64,000 bases of DNA from JAKZVK01 sp965237575 (GCA_965237575.1 CBDEGI010000004.1:186001-250000); one strand, 5' to 3'. Positions 26,641 to 34,775 are shown, counted from the stretch's first letter. Program-made: numbers and translations. The notes: a model not told the origin generated them from the sequence alone.

Positions 26641-27485
26641 CTATTCGGGGACCGCGCCGTAGACCGGCACAGTCACAAACGCTCCCAGGCCCGCGTCAGC
26701 GGCGCTGAACCCGACACCTGACAGCCCGATGCCTTCGCCTTCCACCTCGACGACGCCATTGTTGCCCGCCGTGCACGCCAGCAGGTCGCGAATCAGGAAG
26801 GGGAAGTGCTCTCCGGCTGTGAACGGACGAGTGGCGTTGCATACCTCGGTTCCGCTTGGGGCATTCGCTCGAAAAGTGACGGTTTGCTCTACCAACGACA
26901 CGACGGCCAGCGAGGCGACAAACCCGCCCGTGTTGGTATAGGGAACGAAGAAACTGTCATGCAGGCGGCTCTCGGTTGGGATGGAGGCTTGAAACAATCG
27001 TTCGCCAGGCACCTGATTGCTGAACTTGGCAACCAGCGCGACAGAGTTCTCCGGTGTACTGGTGACGACGGCGTAACCGATTCGCACGTCCCCCTCCGCG
27101 CCGGGCACGGTCACGGCAAATCGTACGCCGCCCGGGGCGATGGCGTCGCCGATCATCCCGGTCTCGATCGTACCGCCGTCCTGCATGACGGGCAGAAGCA
27201 TCGGGGCGCCGGCACTGGTGAAGAAGGAAACTTCGAAACTTGCGGGCCCGCCGGTGACGTTGACCGCCTCGAAGACAGTGAAGAAGAACGCCCCGCCCGC
27301 GAGGGCGCCGTTGGCGATTTGCGGTAGGATTTCATCGCCCGGCAAGACGAACGTCTTCGGTATTGGCCTGTGTGGCAGCGCAGCGGCTAGTGTGCCCGGT
27401 GAAAACTGGGCAACTGGGGTGAGTCGGCTGGTTGACCCGCCAGCAAGGTAGCCGAGATGAAAAACAGCGTAAGTGCTCGCAACAT
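26641..27485 (-). CDS. Secreted protein of acidobacterial type, signal peptide out of frame
   Basis: The ATG at 27485 has a strong GGAGG ribosome-binding site and opens a good signal peptide (LRALTLFFISATLLAGQPAD). That frame stops at 27387. The mature protein continues in a different frame from roughly 27430 down to 26641, with LPQIANGALAGGAFFFTVFEAV, ASFEVSFFTSAGAPMLLPV, SFFVPYTNTGGFVASLAVV and GVGFSAADAG. This resembles a repeated secreted family of Solibacter-like bacteria. A single-base shift between about 27390 and 27450 would fuse the two. A TTG at 27498 opens the mature frame directly but gives no signal peptide. Decay or a sequence error is possible. Function is unknown. Confidence 0.65.
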
Positions 27486-27665
27486 TCTGTACCTCCAAAG
27501 GACCGTTGGCTGCGCGGAGAGCAGCGATACCCGCGGCCGGAACCGACCATGTGACTGCTCTCGCGCCACGAGTATACCCTGTTGAGTGTTCCTACACAAA
27601 CCATGCTTGGCTGTTGGCCCGGCGCAAGGGGCTGAAGATGAGGCGGGCCGCTGTGGGGCCTGGGA

Positions 27666-27671
27666 TATAGT
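27666..27671 (+). promoter_or_regulatory. -10 box of the hicB remnant, leaderless type
   Basis: TATAGT ends exactly 6 nt before a GTG at 27678, the same spacing as at the phosphodiesterase gene. Transcription would then begin at the start codon. The in-frame ATG at 27687 would be preceded by a 9-nt leader. Confidence 0.45.
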
Positions 27672-27677
27672 AAAGCC

Positions 27678-27960
27678 GTGATCTCGATGTACATGCGGGC
27701 TGCAATGCGCCAGGCTCAGTACGAAATGATTGAAGATGACGATACCTTCTTCGGTCGTATCCCCACGTTGGATGGAGTTTGGGCGAGCGCACCCAGCCTG
27801 GAAGGTTGCCGAGAGGAACTCGAAGAGGTAATGGAAGACTGGCTGTTGTTTCGAGTGTCTGAGCGGTTGCCGATTCCAAACCGTCCGCATGCCGAACCCT
27901 CATCAGGGTGACATTACCCGAGGGCTCGTGATCCGTATTCTGAGGGAAGCGGGGGTTTCT
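27678..27960 (+). pseudogene. Collapsed hicBA toxin-antitoxin locus
   Basis: The first part (27678 or ATG 27687 to 27911) encodes a HicB-type antitoxin: AMRQAQYEMIEDDDTFFGRI, GVWASAPSLEGCREELEEV and EDWLLFRVSERLPIP are typical. The usual C-terminal segment is missing. Instead the DNA runs, in another frame from 27889, into PNPHQGDITRGLVIRILREA, which is the C-terminal end of a HicA toxin. The intervening 150 or so bases (end of hicB and the catalytic-His part of hicA) are gone. A single internal deletion explains this. No functional toxin can be made; the truncated antitoxin of 77 residues may still be. Confidence 0.75.
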
Positions 27961-28016
27961 CGGCAGGGGCGTAGATCGAGTGACGGCGCTCCGCGCCGAG
28001 TGCGCTCGCCGCCGGC

Positions 28017-28415
28017 CTATCCGGCCGCCGCCCGCTGGGCCTTCTCTTCTCTGCGCCGCCGGTCCATTTCCCGCGCCTCGGCCAACTTCGCTTCCAATGC
28101 CTCGAGTTGGCTCTCCTCGGTGAACTCCGAGTTATCGTTCTGTGGCGCCTTCGTTCTGGGCCACCTCCAGCCATAGCCCCAGCGAAAGGGAGTGGGGAAG
28201 ATCCCGAGCGCGCCCACTCTCACGCCGAACCAGCGGAACGGCGCGAGGAACCCCGAACGGGTTTCCCTGACGCACTCCAGGAACTTTCTATCGGCTTCCC
28301 GCCGCTCTTGGCTGGTTCCTCCCTTCCAGTATGCAAAGTCGTGTAGAACGCAACACTCGTTCTGGTCGTAGTCGGGTACGACGCTGCAGTTGTCCGAGGT
28401 GAACTTCTTGTCCAT
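28017..28415 (-). CDS. Small protein with phospholipase-A2-like CCxxHDxxY motif
   Basis: This 132-residue protein shows NECCVLHDFAYWKGGT, matching the Cys-Cys-x-x-His-Asp-x-x-Tyr active-site helix of phospholipase A2 folds. It is followed by ERREADRKFLECV, where an Asp and a Cys would complete the site. A second conserved block (GVRVGALGIFPTPFRWGYGW) occurs in an uncharacterised bacterial family that I recall but cannot name. The C-terminal 40 residues are charged and coiled-coil-like. No signal peptide is seen. The ATG at 28415 has AAGGAG 6 bp upstream; a TTG two codons earlier is less likely. Enzyme activity is inference from the motif. Confidence 0.7.
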   Translation of the reverse strand: MDKKFTSDNCSVVPDYDQNECCVLHDFAYWKGGTSQERREADRKFLECVRETRSGFLAPFRWFGVRVGALGIFPTPFRWGYGWRWPRTKAPQNDNSEFTEESQLEALEAKLAEAREMDRRRREEKAQRAAAG

Positions 28416-28621
28416 GTCCAACTCCTTAAAAATCGTCTCGCGCTGCGGGGGCGAAAGCCGAGGATTTCTCGGATCTTATCGAAACGCCTGGAGCATTGTA
28501 GCAGGCGTTTCTCATCTCGATGGCGAATAAACTTCGTGCAACCCCAAGCATCGACACGAGTGTCGATGCGGCAGACGTAGGCGTCCGCGCCACTCTCACG
28601 CCACCACGGTCGCACGAACCC

Positions 28622-29344
28622 TCAACCGGGGTGGTCGAGCTTCCACTGGATTTGCCGCAGCATTCCCTGGAACGTGCGCGCATCCCGCGGCGCCAGACGC
28701 AACCGGCCGACCCAGCGGCGCACCTTGCGTGTTTGAGAGGCGCGGTTGGAGGGCAGAATAAACCCCCCCGCCTCGAGAGCGGGAAGCAGCATCCGGACGA
28801 TCCGCTCGCGTTGGGAGGCGTCAGCCGAGGCCGGGGTGGCGAGCGCGGGCGTCGGCTTGGCGTGGCGGGCGGTCTCGTAGCAACACAGGGCCACCGCTTG
28901 GCCCAGGTTCATCGAGGGACAGCCCGGCTGCGTCGGGATCGACAGGATCCAGTCGCAGCAACTCAGATCGTCGTTTGCCAGTCCGTGTTTCTCCGACCCG
29001 AAAACGAGTGCCGCCTGGCGTCGTTGCAGGTGCGTTCTCAGTGTGGTGGCGCCCTCCGGCAGCATGCGTTGCACATGGTGTTCCGAGCGCCAGCGCATGG
29101 CCGAGGTCCCGACGGTCAGCGACGCTTCCCCGAGGGCCTCCGCCAAGTCCGCGGTGACACGCGCCTTCGCCAGCACGCCGCTCGCCCCCACCGCCGAGCG
29201 CGCTTGCCGGAAAGCCACGTCGTAGGGCTGCACCAGCCAAAGCTGCGAGAACCCGAAGTTCAGCATGGCTCGCGCCGCCGCGCCGATATTGAGCGAGTTG
29301 CGGCTGCGGACGAGAACAACGCGCAAGCGGTCTTGCCAGGGCAT
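28622..29344 (-). CDS. trmJ: tRNA (cytidine/uridine-2'-O-)-methyltransferase TrmJ-like
   Basis: This 240-residue SpoU/SPOUT-family enzyme should methylate the ribose 2'-OH of position 32 in tRNA using S-adenosylmethionine. Family motifs are LVRSRNSLNIGAAARAM (motif 1), ALVFGSEKHGLANDDL (motif 2) and IPTQPGCPSMNLGQAVALCCYE (motif 3 of the knotted SAM site). The C-terminal helical region (residues 170-240) is of the TrmJ type. It is divergently transcribed from the chaperone gene at 29452. The general class is certain; the exact tRNA position is by family analogy. Confidence 0.85.
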   Translation of the reverse strand: MPWQDRLRVVLVRSRNSLNIGAAARAMLNFGFSQLWLVQPYDVAFRQARSAVGASGVLAKARVTADLAEALGEASLTVGTSAMRWRSEHHVQRMLPEGATTLRTHLQRRQAALVFGSEKHGLANDDLSCCDWILSIPTQPGCPSMNLGQAVALCCYETARHAKPTPALATPASADASQRERIVRMLLPALEAGGFILPSNRASQTRKVRRWVGRLRLAPRDARTFQGMLRQIQWKLDHPG

Positions 29345-29436
29345 AGGTGGCTTTGGGGGTCCCGTAGGCTGCCTTCCGGTTCCCCCGCAACGATGTCAAG
29401 CCGAATCAAGCCGGCAGATTTGCTGGACCCCAATAG

Positions 29437-29442
29437 TATAAT
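29437..29442 (+). promoter_or_regulatory. -10 box (TATAAT) of the PPIase gene
   Basis: A perfect TATAAT ends 9 nt before the ATG at 29452. Transcription should begin 2-4 nt before the start codon, leaving no room for a ribosome-binding site in the message, although GGGAG is present in the DNA. Confidence 0.5.
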
Positions 29443-29451
29443 GACGGGAGT

Positions 29452-31395
29452 ATGTTCAACCTCTTCAGAAGTCAGAAGCAGATGGTCCGCCTCTTCCTTG
29501 GCGGCCTCCTAACGATGGTGGCTTTCTCGATGGTGGTCACCCTGATCCCGGGGCTGCTCAGCAATAATCCCGCCGACCCGACTGAGCTGATCATCGCGGA
29601 AGTCGACGGCCGTGAGATCACCTCCACGAACTTGGCCGAACGGCTGCGCCTGATGGGCGTGAGGCCCGACCTACCCTTGCGGACGTTGAACTTGACCTCG
29701 GCGCAGTACACGCAGGATCTGATCGCTGACCAGGTGCTACTCAACGAGGCCGAAGCGTTGGGGCTGCTTCCCGACGAGCAAGAGTTGGCCGAGTGGCTGA
29801 AGTTCCAGTTGCCGTTCTTGTTCCCGGACGGCGTCTTCGTCGGCCAACTGGCGTACACGCGCTACGTGCAAGAAGCGTACCGGCGTTCGGTACCGGAGTT
29901 CGAGGGTGAGCTTGCACGGGATCTCGCGATCAATACGCGCCTGCGGCGCTTGGTTACGGCCAACGAATGGGTCAGCAACGAAGACCTTGAGCAGGCTTAC
30001 CGGGACCGGCACAGCAAAGCCAAGATTGAGTTCGTCAAAGTGAGCGTCGCCGGCGTTCACAAGCGCGTCCAGGTGACCGAAGAGAAACTGAAGGAATTCT
30101 ACGAGCAACGAAAGCCCACCTACTTGATTGACGAGAACCGCACGGCAAAGCTACTGACGGTGAGCGACGCCGTGTTGCCGCCTCCGGAGGTGGCCGAGGC
30201 CGACATGCGCCGGCACTACAACCAGAACCTCGTCGTCTACCAAAACCCGGAGCGCGTCCAAACCCGCCACATCCTCTTCATGACGTTGGATAAGTCGGAG
30301 GAAGAGAGCGCCGCCATCGAAGAGACGGCCAAGAAGGTTCTCGAAGAGGTGCGCGCCGGAGGCGATTTCGTCAAACTCGCCGCGCAGCACTCCGAAGATC
30401 CCGCTTCGGCTTCGGATGGAGGAGACCTTGGTTGGGTGACCCGCGGACAGATGGACCCCGAGTTTGAAAAGGGCGCCTTTGCTCTCAAGGCCGGCGAGAT
30501 CAGCGATCTGGTCAAGACCACCTTCGGCTTCCATATCATCAAGGCCGACGCCCGCGAGGACGGCGGGGCCAAGCCGTTCGAGGAAGTGCAAGAGCAGGTT
30601 CGCGAAGCGCTGCGGAGAGAGCGGCTACACCTTTCCCGCATCAAGCTGCTCGACGAAGTGATGGCGGCGGCCAGGGGCGAAGGCGCCGACCTCGACGAGG
30701 TGGGCCGCCGATTCAGCCTGCCTGTGAGAACCGTGGGCCCCTTCACCTTGGCTGAACCCGCGCCCGAACTTGCCACGCCGCAGGAGTTTCTGAACGAAGT
30801 GTTCACCGCCGAGGTCGGCGAGCCACTATCCTCCACGAAAGAAGGCCAGGTAACGATTGTGGTTCTCACCGAGATCAATCGCCCGCGGCAGGCCGAGTTT
30901 GAAGATGTCCGAGACCAAGTCCGTGCCCAGTTCCTCGACGCGGAAGGGACGGCTCTGGCCAGCGAGCGGGCGTATGAGATCGCCGAGGAAGCCGGCAAAG
31001 AGGGCGCTATTCTTCGGCGCGTTGCTGCCCGCTACGGCCTCAAGACCGAAGTCAGCCCTTTCTTCAAGACCATCGAACCGGTCCTGAACCTCGGCCCCGC
31101 CAGGCTTCTGGGCCCCGCGCCCTTTAAGTCCGAGCCGGGCACCCTGCTCGGGCCCGTGCCGGTCGAGGGAGATTTCGTTGTTTATCAGGTGGTTGCTCAC
31201 GAAGAGGCCGACTTGCTTTCCTTCGAGGATGAGAAGGAAAGCATCCGCAAGACCCAACTCGATCAGAAGAGAAACCAGGCCTTCGAGGTCTATAAGGCGG
31301 CTATGGTTGACCGCTACATGCAAGAGAAGAGGGTCGCGCGCTACGACCAGCGCGTAGCCGAGTTCGCCCTCGGTTTCTCCCGCCGCGGCGGATGA
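29452..31395 (+). CDS. Membrane-anchored peptidyl-prolyl isomerase, PpiD/SurA-like
   Basis: This 647-residue periplasmic folding factor has a single N-terminal membrane anchor (LFLGGLLTMVAFSMVVTLIPGLL), then a SurA_N-type chaperone region (residues 40-260, with LIADQVLLNEAEALGL). A parvulin PPIC domain follows at about 275-365: QTRHILFM, KKVLEEVRAGGDFVKLAAQ, DGGDLGWVTRGQM and TTFGFHIIKADAR. The C-terminal 280 residues look like a second, degenerate parvulin or substrate-binding region. The architecture matches PpiD, which assists proteins leaving the Sec channel. This suits a genome segment rich in exported proteins. Confidence 0.85.
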   Translation: MFNLFRSQKQMVRLFLGGLLTMVAFSMVVTLIPGLLSNNPADPTELIIAEVDGREITSTNLAERLRLMGVRPDLPLRTLNLTSAQYTQDLIADQVLLNEAEALGLLPDEQELAEWLKFQLPFLFPDGVFVGQLAYTRYVQEAYRRSVPEFEGELARDLAINTRLRRLVTANEWVSNEDLEQAYRDRHSKAKIEFVKVSVAGVHKRVQVTEEKLKEFYEQRKPTYLIDENRTAKLLTVSDAVLPPPEVAEADMRRHYNQNLVVYQNPERVQTRHILFMTLDKSEEESAAIEETAKKVLEEVRAGGDFVKLAAQHSEDPASASDGGDLGWVTRGQMDPEFEKGAFALKAGEISDLVKTTFGFHIIKADAREDGGAKPFEEVQEQVREALRRERLHLSRIKLLDEVMAAARGEGADLDEVGRRFSLPVRTVGPFTLAEPAPELATPQEFLNEVFTAEVGEPLSSTKEGQVTIVVLTEINRPRQAEFEDVRDQVRAQFLDAEGTALASERAYEIAEEAGKEGAILRRVAARYGLKTEVSPFFKTIEPVLNLGPARLLGPAPFKSEPGTLLGPVPVEGDFVVYQVVAHEEADLLSFEDEKESIRKTQLDQKRNQAFEVYKAAMVDRYMQEKRVARYDQRVAEFALGFSRRGG

Positions 31396-31467
31396 GGCTA
31401 GGCGTCGCGCCCCGCAAGAAAAGATCTTCGCCCTCAAATCGGCGGTTCGCGGCCCACGTGGCGTAAG

Positions 31468-31763
31468 CCCCTAGGTGTCGAGTTTCATGACATGGTAGAC
31501 ACTTCCCTTCGCCACCTATTCGCCGACAGAAAGCAAAGAGATGGCAAACAAAGGAGATACGATCTAGGAACAGGACGGGAAGGACGCTAGGCAATGTCCA
31601 GCCTAGTGGAACGCATTGCAAACGCTGTCGATGTCGCGGAGTCAAGACTTGGCGCAGCCAACTCGCTGGAAGGTCTTGATGCCGTGGCATCGACAGCGCA
31701 AACATAGTGAGGGCTGGACGTTCCGAAAGTGTCTACGATGTCATGAGACTGTACACCCCTAGG
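31468..31763. mobile_element. 280-bp MITE with 29-bp inverted ends and 8-bp target duplication
   Basis: The element runs from 31476 to 31755. Its ends are 29-bp inverted repeats beginning TGT and matching at 25 positions; the inner parts share TCATGACAT and GTAGACACTT. CCCCTAGG lies directly outside both ends (31468-31475 and 31756-31763), a perfect 8-bp target site duplication. No transposase is encoded. A 37-codon frame from the ATG at 31594 (SSLVERIANAVDVAESRLG) is the only coding-like feature and may be a deletion remnant. An immobilised derivative of a TGT-ended insertion sequence is likely. Confidence 0.75.
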
Positions 31764-31766
31764 CTT

Positions 31767-31911
31767 GCAGCCCGTGGTAAATGTGTGCTCTGGGGACAGC
31801 CAGCCCTTTTTCGCGCGCGAAAGATAGCGGCAAGCTGTTGATTCCGTGGACGCGCGAAAAAGGGTGGCAATCCCCGAAGGGAAGCTTCGAACTTCCGCCA
31901 CGGGCTGCTAG
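31767..31911. repeat. 145-bp palindromic element, copy 2
   Basis: This copy matches 143 of 145 bases of the element at 11542-11686 in the same orientation. The left terminal repeat has CTTGCAG instead of CTAGCAG. The nested inner inverted pair around GGGGACAGCC is kept. It begins 4 bp after the target duplication of the neighbouring MITE. Confidence 0.75.
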
Positions 31912-31918
31912 GGTTGCC

Positions 31919-31940
31919 GAGTCCCGATTCCTCGGGACTC
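31919..31940. repeat. Hairpin related to the one at 350-371
   Basis: A perfect 9-bp stem GAGTCCCGA/TCGGGACTC closes a TTCC loop. Read on the other strand the loop is GGAA, as at 350-371. The two stems differ by a two-base change that is compensated on the opposite arm. Confidence 0.6.
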
Positions 31941-31991
31941 AGGCCCTCGAACCACCGCTTACGTCCCTACCGGCAACTCTGCCTCACAAAG

Positions 31992-32714
31992 CTAAACACT
32001 CGGCACGCCCATCGTCACAACATCATCCACCCGCATCGTCTCGCGCACGACAAACGGCTCCCCGTAACGCGCGTGGATCAACAACCCATACTGGCGGCCC
32101 ACCCCGCGAACACGTTCCGCAATCTCTTCTTCGTCCGGAAACAAGCCGGCGGCGGTCGGCTGCCGCTCATACTGCGTGCGGTAACAAAGCAGCGCCCTCA
32201 GGCGCCGTTCGAACTGCGCGCTGATGTCCACCACGAAGCTCGGCTTCACGTCCGCGTACAACGAGGCGTAAAGAATCTTCTTCGGACGGTGCGGCCGGCC
32301 CTCGACTGGAAGCTTGGCGAGCCCGGCCAGGAAGCAGGCCTCCGAACCCAACTCTGATGCGCGGTAGTGGTCCGGGTGGCGGGCTTGGCCGTATGGCAGG
32401 ATGACGACCCTCGGCCGCAGCTCTCGGATCTTGCGCGCAACCTCGAGCCGCGCCTCCAAAGTATTCTCGAGCCGCGCGTCGGGCAGATGAAGATTGTGAC
32501 GCTCGCTGAGCAGCATCTCCCGGGCCGCCGCTTCCGCCTCGGCGGCACGCTGCTCAGGCGTGCCGCGGGTTCCCATCTCGCCCGCGGTCATGTCGACGAC
32601 GGCGGTGCGGTAGCCCTTTTCGGCCATCCGAATCAGCGTACCCCCGCAGGTCTGCTCTACATCGTCGGGATGGGCGGCGAAGGCTACGATGTCGATGGGC
32701 CGTTGGTCGCTCAC
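31992..32714 (-). CDS. PIG-L family N-acetylglucosaminyl deacetylase, BshB1-like
   Basis: This 240-residue zinc deacetylase resembles BshB1, which removes acetate from N-acetylglucosaminyl-malate in bacillithiol synthesis. The zinc motif AHPDDVEQTCGG, the GEMGTRGTPEQRAAEA segment and the second histidine motif RHPDHYRAS are clear. The C-terminal HARYGEPFVVRE with its late His is typical of BshB1. The gene starts with GTG at 32714, overlapping the stop of the glutaredoxin gene by four bases. That a thiol-related reductase precedes it supports a low-molecular-weight thiol role. No bshA or bshC is in the window. Confidence 0.85.
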   Translation of the reverse strand: MSDQRPIDIVAFAAHPDDVEQTCGGTLIRMAEKGYRTAVVDMTAGEMGTRGTPEQRAAEAEAAAREMLLSERHNLHLPDARLENTLEARLEVARKIRELRPRVVILPYGQARHPDHYRASELGSEACFLAGLAKLPVEGRPHRPKKILYASLYADVKPSFVVDISAQFERRLRALLCYRTQYERQPTAAGLFPDEEEIAERVRGVGRQYGLLIHARYGEPFVVRETMRVDDVVTMGVPSV

Positions 32715-32959
32715 TCGCCTCCCCCGCTCGTGAGGAGCCGCACCAGGGCCTTACTGTCGAGCCGGTGCCGGCAGGCCTCCCGGCCATCGATCATCACCAC
32801 CGGAACATCGTTGGTGTAGCGCTCGCGAAGCTCGGGATTGCCATCGATATCCACCGCCCGAAACTCGAAATCGTGTTCGCGTTGCAGCGCCGCGAGCTGC
32901 TCATGGACCTCGTCGCAAAGCCCGCAGGCCGATCTCGTATACAGGGTGACGGTCGGCAT
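32711..32959 (-). CDS. Glutaredoxin-like / DUF836 thiol-redox protein
   Basis: This 82-residue thioredoxin-fold protein has the start VTLYTRSACGLCDEVHEQL, with the redox CxxC (CGLC). Then come FRAVDIDGNPELRERYTNDVP with the cis-Pro of the fold, and VVMIDGREACRHRLD. The pattern fits glutaredoxin family / DUF836 proteins. It overlaps the rhomboid gene by one base upstream and the deacetylase gene by four bases downstream, so the three are translationally coupled. A role in bacillithiol-type (bacilliredoxin-like) reduction is inferred only from this coupling. Confidence 0.83.
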   Translation of the reverse strand: MPTVTLYTRSACGLCDEVHEQLAALQREHDFEFRAVDIDGNPELRERYTNDVPVVMIDGREACRHRLDSKALVRLLTSGGGE

Positions 32960-33660
32960 CAGTAGGAATACACCCGGCGGTAGCGGCGTCGTTTCGGCCG
33001 CGACCAGATCAGCACCGCGCCCGCCACGAAGCCGCCCACGTGCGCCCACCACGCCACGCCTCCCGACGCCTCCCCGCCAAACGAGGCGGCACCGCTGAAG
33101 AACTGAATCGCAAACCAATACACCAGGATCACCACGGCCGGAAGCTCGATCGTCGTAAAGAAGAAAAAGATCGGAACGAGCGTCACGATGCGCGCAGTGG
33201 GGAAGCGAACCATGTACGCTCCCATCACGCCCGCAATCGCTCCGCTGGCGCCCACGGCGGGAATCGTCGATTGCGGGTTCGCCACCACGTGAGCCACCGA
33301 GGCCAGCATCCCGCAAGCGACGTAGAACAAGAGGTAAGGGAAGCGCCCCAACTCATCCTCGACGTTGTCTCCGAAGATCCACAGGAACCACATGTTCCCG
33401 ATCAAATGCAGCCAGCCGCCGTGCAGAAAAATCGATGTGAATACGGGCGCCAGTCCCTCCACCATTGGGTACTTGCCCGCCAACGCGTATTCGGCCCGCA
33501 GCGGAATCGCCCCAAATACCTCGACAAAGGCCATCTGGGCGCGCGGCGACACCATGCCCAGATACACCTGGTAAAGAAAGACCGCGACGTTGAGCAGCAC
33601 CAGCACGAGCGTGACCGCCGGGTAGCTGAGCCGGGGAGCGTCGTCGCGAAGGGGAAACAT
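32959..33660 (-). CDS. Rhomboid family intramembrane serine protease
   Basis: The 233-residue polytopic membrane protein has six hydrophobic segments. It carries rhomboid signatures: FLHGGWLHLIGNMWFLWIFGD, the catalytic Ser in VGASGAIAGVMGAY, and the catalytic His in AWWAHVGGFVAG. Rhomboids cleave membrane-anchored proteins within the lipid bilayer; the substrate here is unknown. It follows the PfkB kinase with a 6-bp gap and overlaps the glutaredoxin gene by one base, in a four-gene minus-strand operon. The final basic tail (RPKRRRYRRVYSY) lies in the cytoplasm. Confidence 0.88.
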   Translation of the reverse strand: MFPLRDDAPRLSYPAVTLVLVLLNVAVFLYQVYLGMVSPRAQMAFVEVFGAIPLRAEYALAGKYPMVEGLAPVFTSIFLHGGWLHLIGNMWFLWIFGDNVEDELGRFPYLLFYVACGMLASVAHVVANPQSTIPAVGASGAIAGVMGAYMVRFPTARIVTLVPIFFFFTTIELPAVVILVYWFAIQFFSGAASFGGEASGGVAWWAHVGGFVAGAVLIWSRPKRRRYRRVYSY

Positions 33661-33666
33661 AGCGGC

Positions 33667-34620
33667 TCAAACCCGGGAGACCTGCGTGGCGAACGCCGGC
33701 GCCTCGCGGCGGTCGCCGGCGGCGATGAGGCTCTCGGCTTCGTCCAGCCTGGCGATCCCGCCTTGCGCGCCAAGCGCCCGGCAGTTCAGCGCCGCCAGCG
33801 CGTTTGAGACTTCGAGAATCCGGTCGAGGGGCCAGCCAGCAAGCACGCCGTAGCAGAACGCACCGTGAAAGATGTCGCCCGCGCCGGTCGTATCCACGCA
33901 CGAGACGACGAAGCCCGGTGCATAGTGGAACCGGCCGCCGGCGAGTGCCAGCGCGCCGTTTTGGCCTAGCGTCATGGCGGCGACCTTCATCCCGTACTCG
34001 CGCTGGATGTTTTCGAGCGCACGACATGGGTCATTCTCGCCGGTCCAGCGGCCGGGGAACTCGGCGGACGCAATCAGGTAGTCCACATGCGGCAACACGC
34101 GGTCGAAGCCTTCGTAGATGGTGTCGACATCGACTGTGACCGGAATGCCGGCGTCGCGGGCGATGCGGGCGGCCCGCTCGACGGCAGGTGTGTCGTGTCC
34201 GTCGATGTGCAGCAACCGGCCGCACACGATCTGGTCCTCGGTAATCTGCTCGGGGTCAATGCGCAAACACTCGGGACGTTGCCAGAAAATCGTTCGCTCC
34301 CCCGTCTCTTGATCGACGATGATATAGGCCGACTGATTGGGACAGTTTTCTCGCGTCTGCACATGCTCGATGTCGATGCCCGAGCCGGCCAGACTCTCCA
34401 TCTGGATGCGGCCACGTTCGTCGTCGCCGACCGAGCCGATGTACTTCGTGCGCAGCCCCAGTTTCTGACACGCCGCCAAGGCGCTTGCGACCTGGCCGCC
34501 CGGGCTGAGGACCTCCTTCTCGAACGGCGCCTTCCCACCCAGCCCAGGGAACCGAGACACCAGCAGCACCGTGTCGGTGGCGTTGAGACCGACTCCGACC
34601 ACGTCGAAACGCCGCGACAT
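33667..34620 (-). CDS. PfkB/ribokinase-family sugar kinase
   Basis: This 317-residue carbohydrate kinase opens with RRFDVVGVGLNATDTVLLVSRFP, shows the GGQVASALAACQKLG substrate loop, and ends with the signature VDTTGAGDIFHGAFCYG (catalytic Asp). It differs clearly from the fructokinase-like protein at 12087, so a different sugar or nucleoside is likely. The ATG at 34620 is chosen; a GTG three codons upstream is possible. It heads the operon kinase-rhomboid-glutaredoxin-deacetylase. A TAGAGT sequence 7 nt upstream of the ATG may be its -10 box. Confidence 0.85.
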   Translation of the reverse strand: MSRRFDVVGVGLNATDTVLLVSRFPGLGGKAPFEKEVLSPGGQVASALAACQKLGLRTKYIGSVGDDERGRIQMESLAGSGIDIEHVQTRENCPNQSAYIIVDQETGERTIFWQRPECLRIDPEQITEDQIVCGRLLHIDGHDTPAVERAARIARDAGIPVTVDVDTIYEGFDRVLPHVDYLIASAEFPGRWTGENDPCRALENIQREYGMKVAAMTLGQNGALALAGGRFHYAPGFVVSCVDTTGAGDIFHGAFCYGVLAGWPLDRILEVSNALAALNCRALGAQGGIARLDEAESLIAAGDRREAPAFATQVSRV

Positions 34621-34775
34621 GGAGTTCACTCTATCATGTCGTCTGCGCCCCGCAAGCGACAGAGACGTCGCTTGCGGCAGCAGGCGAAATGGGCCTCGAT
34701 GGCCCGGCCGGTGGGCCGAAAAATATATTGTGCGGGGGGCCGTTCAGCGGTACGCTGTTGAGGAGGGGGGACTTC

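Noticed and set aside
31587..31901. 104-codon minus-strand frame across the MITE and the 145-bp repeat
   Set aside because: It spans the boundaries of two independent mobile or repeat elements and their target duplication, so it cannot be an old gene.
34689..34775. Longer start of the Gly/Pro-rich secreted protein
   Set aside because: The purine-rich ribosome-binding tract lies directly before the GTG at 34776, and the signal peptide begins there.
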